NCBI GenBank assembly: GCA_009778835.1
Contig: WRFK01000051.1
Location: 1-9,276 of the forward strand
DNA from: Spirochaetaceae bacterium
GTDB lineage: Bacteria > Spirochaetota > Spirochaetia > CADAEX01
Length of the DNA stretch: 9,276 nucleotides
Direction: 5' to 3'
In this document: positions 7,130-9,276 of the stretch, piece after piece
Layout: each line of letters starts with the position of its first letter
Position numbering within the stretch: position 1 is the stretch's first letter
Position numbers and translations under genes: made by a program
Notes under the pieces: generated by a model
What the model was told of the DNA's origin: nothing
The model's input: only the letters and a program-made list of their open reading frames with translations
The model's database searches: none

Positions 7130-7315
7130 CAAATAACTCCGTATAGTTCTGCGTACTTTTTCCAGGCATCCATGCGTAGGGTTGCAGCCAGCCATCTCGC
7201 CAGGTCATTGCTTCGCTGCGGGGACCGCTAGCTGCTCTCTCTCTCTTTCAGCTACCTCATGACATCCTGTGCAGCCCCGCGCAACACACGATTACTATCG
7301 CGGCACGGGACTGTT
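7130..7315 (-). other. GC-rich structured island between tsf and frr
   Basis: This spacer is about 60% G+C over 7161-7310 (90 of 150 bases counted) against about 35-37% in neighbouring coding DNA. Potential stems include TAGCTG/CAGCTA (7229-7234 with 7249-7254, enclosing a (CT)6 tract), GCGGGG/CCCCGC (7218-7223 with 7275-7280), GCAGC/GCTGC (7184-7188 with 7215-7219), CCGCG/CGCGG (7277-7281 with 7299-7303) and CGAT/ATCG (7289-7292 with 7297-7300). Some exclude each other. I recognise no known RNA family, transposase or terminal repeat. It could be a structured RNA or leader of the frr transcript, a small non-autonomous repeat, or the decayed end of an inserted gene. The minus strand is given because both flanking genes lie on it; the direction of any transcript is unknown. 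Confidence 0.6.
7137..7140 (-). promoter_or_regulatory. Shine-Dalgarno of frr
   Basis: GGAG on the minus strand is seven bases upstream of the ATG at 7129. It decides against the longer frame starting at 7195. No convincing promoter could be placed between this site and the tsf terminator. Confidence 0.7.
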
Positions 7316-7320
7316 TTAAA

Positions 7321-7348
7321 TTAAATAAATGCCTAATAATCAGGCATT
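7321..7348 (-). terminator. Terminator-like hairpin overlapping the end of tsf
   Basis: On the minus strand a 7-bp stem AATGCCT/AGGCATT (7342-7348 with 7328-7334) encloses a 7-nt loop that contains most of the tsf stop codon. It is followed by TATTTAATTTAAAA. The stem is AT-containing and the tail is mixed, so termination may be partial, attenuating between rpsB-tsf and the downstream genes. Confidence 0.55.
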
Positions 7349-8182
7349 CTCGCCAAGTTTGTAATAAAGATAACTTGAAAGTTCTATTTTACTTCCTGCT
7401 TCTTTTGAAACATCAGCAAGAACCTGAGATACTTTCCTCTTGTCATCTTTAACAAAAGGTTGATTTAAAAAGCATATTTCCGAAAGATGTTTATTGATTT
7501 TTCCCTTTATGATTCCCTGAAGAACATTTTCGGGTTTATTAAGATTTTCACTTTGTTTTCTAAAAATTTCTTCCTGCTCTTTCATATATGCATCGGAAAT
7601 ATCTTTTTCAGATAACGCCATTGGAGCAAAAGCTGCTGCATGAAGAGTCAGGTCAACTGCAAGGGTTTTTACAACATCTTTGCCAAAAACTTCGGGATTT
7701 TCTGCTTTAAGTTTTATGATTGTGCCTATGTTTCCGGCGCCATGAATATAATCTGCGGCATATTCGTTATTTGCCAATAAAAGAGTTTTAAATCTTTTAA
7801 GAGTCATATTTTCCTTTAGCACGCTAATCGCAGTTGTAACCATTCCTGAAAGTTTTTCATTCACAGTCTCTGCGCCTGAAGCTATTATCTCTTCTGCAAG
7901 CTCTTTGCCCAGTTTTATAAAATTTTCATTTCTTGCAACAAAGTCAGTCTCACAGGAAAGCTCAAGTATTACTACTTTTCCTTCACTTATTTTTGTAAAA
8001 ATTTTTCCTTCCTGGGTTGCCCGGCTGCTGCGCTTTGCTGCTGCAGCAAGACCTTTTTCCTTGAGGATTTTTACAGCTTTATTAAAATCTCCGGATGCTT
8101 CGGTAAGCGCTGTTTTGCAGTCCGTCATTCCTGCTCCGGTTTGATCTCTAAGTTTTTTTACATCTACTGGTTTTATTTCCAC
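7340..8182 (-). CDS. tsf: Translation elongation factor Ts
   Basis: Guanine nucleotide exchange factor that recharges EF-Tu with GTP during elongation; cytosolic. The 280 residues are of normal length. The N-terminal UBA-like domain (about 1-50) reads VKKLRDQTGAGMTDCKTAL, and the hallmark TDFVARN (79-85), whose Asp80 and Phe81 contact EF-Tu, is intact. Later blocks include NIGTIIKLKAE, LTLHAAAFAPMAL and LNQPFVKDDKRKVSQVL. It starts with GTG at 8182, six bases after AGGAG; that Shine-Dalgarno contains the rpsB stop codon (TAGGAG), so the two genes are probably coupled in translation. Its stop lies in the loop of a terminator-like hairpin. Confidence 0.97.
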   Translation of the reverse strand: MEIKPVDVKKLRDQTGAGMTDCKTALTEASGDFNKAVKILKEKGLAAAAKRSSRATQEGKIFTKISEGKVVILELSCETDFVARNENFIKLGKELAEEIIASGAETVNEKLSGMVTTAISVLKENMTLKRFKTLLLANNEYAADYIHGAGNIGTIIKLKAENPEVFGKDVVKTLAVDLTLHAAAFAPMALSEKDISDAYMKEQEEIFRKQSENLNKPENVLQGIIKGKINKHLSEICFLNQPFVKDDKRKVSQVLADVSKEAGSKIELSSYLYYKLGENA

Positions 8183-8188
8183 ACTAAA

Positions 8189-8194
8189 CTCCTA
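8189..8194 (-). promoter_or_regulatory. tsf Shine-Dalgarno containing the rpsB stop codon
   Basis: TAGGAG on the minus strand supplies both the rpsB stop (TAG, 8192-8194) and the tsf ribosome-binding site AGGAG (8189-8193), six bases before the GTG start. The arrangement favours re-initiation by ribosomes finishing rpsB. Confidence 0.75.
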
Positions 8195-9145
8195 ATCCTT
8201 ATAAAATTTGTCTGTATCAATATCGAGCTCATCCTCATGATCCGGCTCTTCTTTTTTGGTATTTTCTTCCGGTACATAATTTGAATAATCTTCTGTTGTA
8301 AATTTATCACCCTCTTCTTCTTCCTGAGGTTCACCGGTAGTACCTATTGCAGCTCCAAGAGGAACTTTCTCAACTGCCGAATCTTCCGCATCTGCTGTAG
8401 CAGCTTTTTCAGAAGGTGTCCCTTCTTCATCTTCCTGGAGATGTTCAATAATCTGCAGGCCTATTTCATTATCTGCTTCAACAACTGCATTGGCTATAGT
8501 TTGTGTAAAAAGGATTATTGCGCGTATAGCATCATCGTTTCCGGGAATCGGGAATGTGATCCCTTCCGGATTGCTGTTTGTATCAACAACTGCTATTACA
8601 GGAATATTGCATCTTACTGCTTCTGCGATTGCAATTGCTTCTTTATTTGTATCTATTACAAAAAGAACTCCGGGAAGTTCTTTCATATCTTTAATACCGC
8701 CGAGGTTTTTTTCGAGCGATGTCTTTTCTTTCATTAAAAGCGATATTTCTTTTTTTGTAAGGCTTTCAAAAGTTCCATCGATTTCCATTTTCTCGATTTT
8801 TTTAAGCCTCATTATTGATTTTTTAATTGTTGTAAAATTGGTAAGCATTCCGCCTAACCATCTGTTGTTTACGTAAAACATTCCGCATCTTTTAGCTTCT
8901 TTTTCAACAGCCATTTGCGCCTGTTTTTTTGTACCAACAAAAAGGACTGATTTGCCATCATGAACGGTTTTTCTTACAAAATCGTATGCATCTTTGATTG
9001 CTGTAATTGTTTTTTGGAGATCAATGATATGGATACCATTTCTTTCTGCGAAAATGTATTTTTTCATTTTCGGATCCCATCTTTTTGTCTGATGCCCAAA
9101 ATGTACACCAGATTCCAGTAGATTCTTCATTGTAACTACTGTCAC
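8192..9145 (-). CDS. rpsB: 30S ribosomal protein S2 with long acidic C-terminal tail
   Basis: Small-subunit protein that sits between head and body and helps recruit S1. The core at 1-235 is canonical: VTMKNLLESGVHFGHQTKRW (4-23), FVGTKKQAQ (69-77), NNRWLGGMLTNF (93-104), PGVLFVIDTNKE (158-169), IPVIAVVDTNSNPEGI (181-196) and IPGNDDAIRAI (200-210). At 317 residues it is longer than the usual 230-260. The extra part, about 236-317, has 29 Asp/Glu against 7 Lys and is probably disordered. The start is GTG at 9145, with a perfect AGGAGG six bases upstream; MTVVTMK matches the common S2 N-terminus, so the ATG at 9130 is internal. It is first in the minus-strand series. Confidence 0.97.
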   Translation of the reverse strand: MTVVTMKNLLESGVHFGHQTKRWDPKMKKYIFAERNGIHIIDLQKTITAIKDAYDFVRKTVHDGKSVLFVGTKKQAQMAVEKEAKRCGMFYVNNRWLGGMLTNFTTIKKSIMRLKKIEKMEIDGTFESLTKKEISLLMKEKTSLEKNLGGIKDMKELPGVLFVIDTNKEAIAIAEAVRCNIPVIAVVDTNSNPEGITFPIPGNDDAIRAIILFTQTIANAVVEADNEIGLQIIEHLQEDEEGTPSEKAATADAEDSAVEKVPLGAAIGTTGEPQEEEEGDKFTTEDYSNYVPEENTKKEEPDHEDELDIDTDKFYKD

Positions 9146-9151
9146 TTCTTT

Positions 9152-9157
9152 CCTCCT
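9152..9157 (-). promoter_or_regulatory. Consensus Shine-Dalgarno of rpsB
   Basis: AGGAGG lies six bases before the GTG at 9145. It is the strongest ribosome-binding site in the window and fixes the GTG rather than the ATG five codons later. Confidence 0.85.
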
Positions 9158-9276
9158 GAAAATTCCAGTTTTAATTACTGGTTTATCCGTCTCTTATTCT
9201 CGTTCAGTTTTCAATGTTTTATTATTCATGAAAGCTGCCGGAAGATTTATATACAGGATACCCTGCATCGTATAGC
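9158..9276 (-). promoter_or_regulatory. rpsB upstream leader region
   Basis: These 119 bases hold no gene. On the minus strand there is a small hairpin CCAGT/ACTGG (9177-9181 with 9165-9169, 7-nt loop) just before the Shine-Dalgarno, a TATAAA at 9246-9251, a TTGAAA farther down and a short CAGG/CCTG hairpin at 9254-9265. No -35/-10 pair with acceptable spacing can be assembled, so the promoter may lie here in weak form or beyond the window. The 5-bp hairpin could belong to an S2 autoregulatory leader, but the sequence does not prove it. Confidence 0.3.

Noticed and set aside
7130..7195. Extending frr to an upstream ATG to give a 206-residue protein
   Set aside because: The added 22 residues are unlike any RRF N-terminus, come from the GC-rich island, and the ATG at 7129 has a well-placed GGAG and gives the standard RRF length.
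7235..7246. (CT)6 tract as a phase-variable repeat
   Set aside because: It lies in a non-coding hairpin loop, not in a coding frame or between promoter hexamers, and six units are too few to infer slippage switching.
7161..7310. The GC-rich island as SRP RNA, tmRNA, RNase P RNA or a known riboswitch
   Set aside because: The diagnostic sequences of those RNAs (for example the SRP GGAAGGAAGCAGCC-type core or the tmRNA ends) were looked for on both strands and not found. A group II intron fragment was considered, but no domain V motif is visible.
8490..8876. 128-residue plus-strand open frame
   Set aside because: It lies wholly antisense to the conserved core of rpsB and has no ribosome-binding site or recognisable domain; it is a shadow. 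The same holds for plus-strand frames at 2597-2830, 4587-4820, 6687-7146 and 7905-8144.

Overview
The window is a compact, AT-rich bacterial chromosome segment (roughly one third G+C by eye) holding housekeeping genes with almost no spare DNA. It looks like a spirochaete. The minus-strand order rpsB-tsf-frr-uppS-cdsA-dxr-rseP, with no pyrH between tsf and frr, matches from memory the Borrelia (no dxr there) and Treponema pallidum clusters; most other bacteria have pyrH in that slot. This assignment is inference from gene order, not from a search.

Layout. On the plus strand, the 3' part of dnaB (replicative helicase, cut by the left edge) is followed by its own short promoter-like spacer and a small ComFB-family protein gene, then a strong intrinsic terminator near 1734-1763. 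On the minus strand, reading right to left from 9145 to 1761, come rpsB (ribosomal protein S2), tsf (EF-Ts), a 210-bp spacer, frr (ribosome recycling factor), uppS (undecaprenyl diphosphate synthase), cdsA (CDP-diglyceride synthase), dxr (DXP reductoisomerase), rseP (site-2 intramembrane protease) and a degenerate CpXC-domain protein. The two gene groups converge at about 1690-1761.

How the genes fit together. rpsB, tsf and frr serve translation. dxr makes MEP for isoprenoid precursors, uppS turns those precursors into the C55 lipid carrier for peptidoglycan, cdsA makes CDP-diacylglycerol for phospholipids, and rseP cuts membrane-embedded proteins. The junctions are tightly coupled: the tsf Shine-Dalgarno contains the rpsB stop, frr/uppS overlap as TAATG, uppS/cdsA overlap by 23 nt, and the next spacers are 2, 4 and 8 nt.

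The two most unusual non-coding features are a roughly 150-190 bp island of about 60% G+C with several potential hairpins between tsf and frr (about 7130-7315), and a 17-nt exact copy of the canonical tRNA-Gly(UCC) anticodon arm on the minus strand at 1706-1722, between the convergent gene groups. I found no CRISPR array, intact tRNA or rRNA, complete mobile element or defence system. No stretch above 300 bases lacks a gene.
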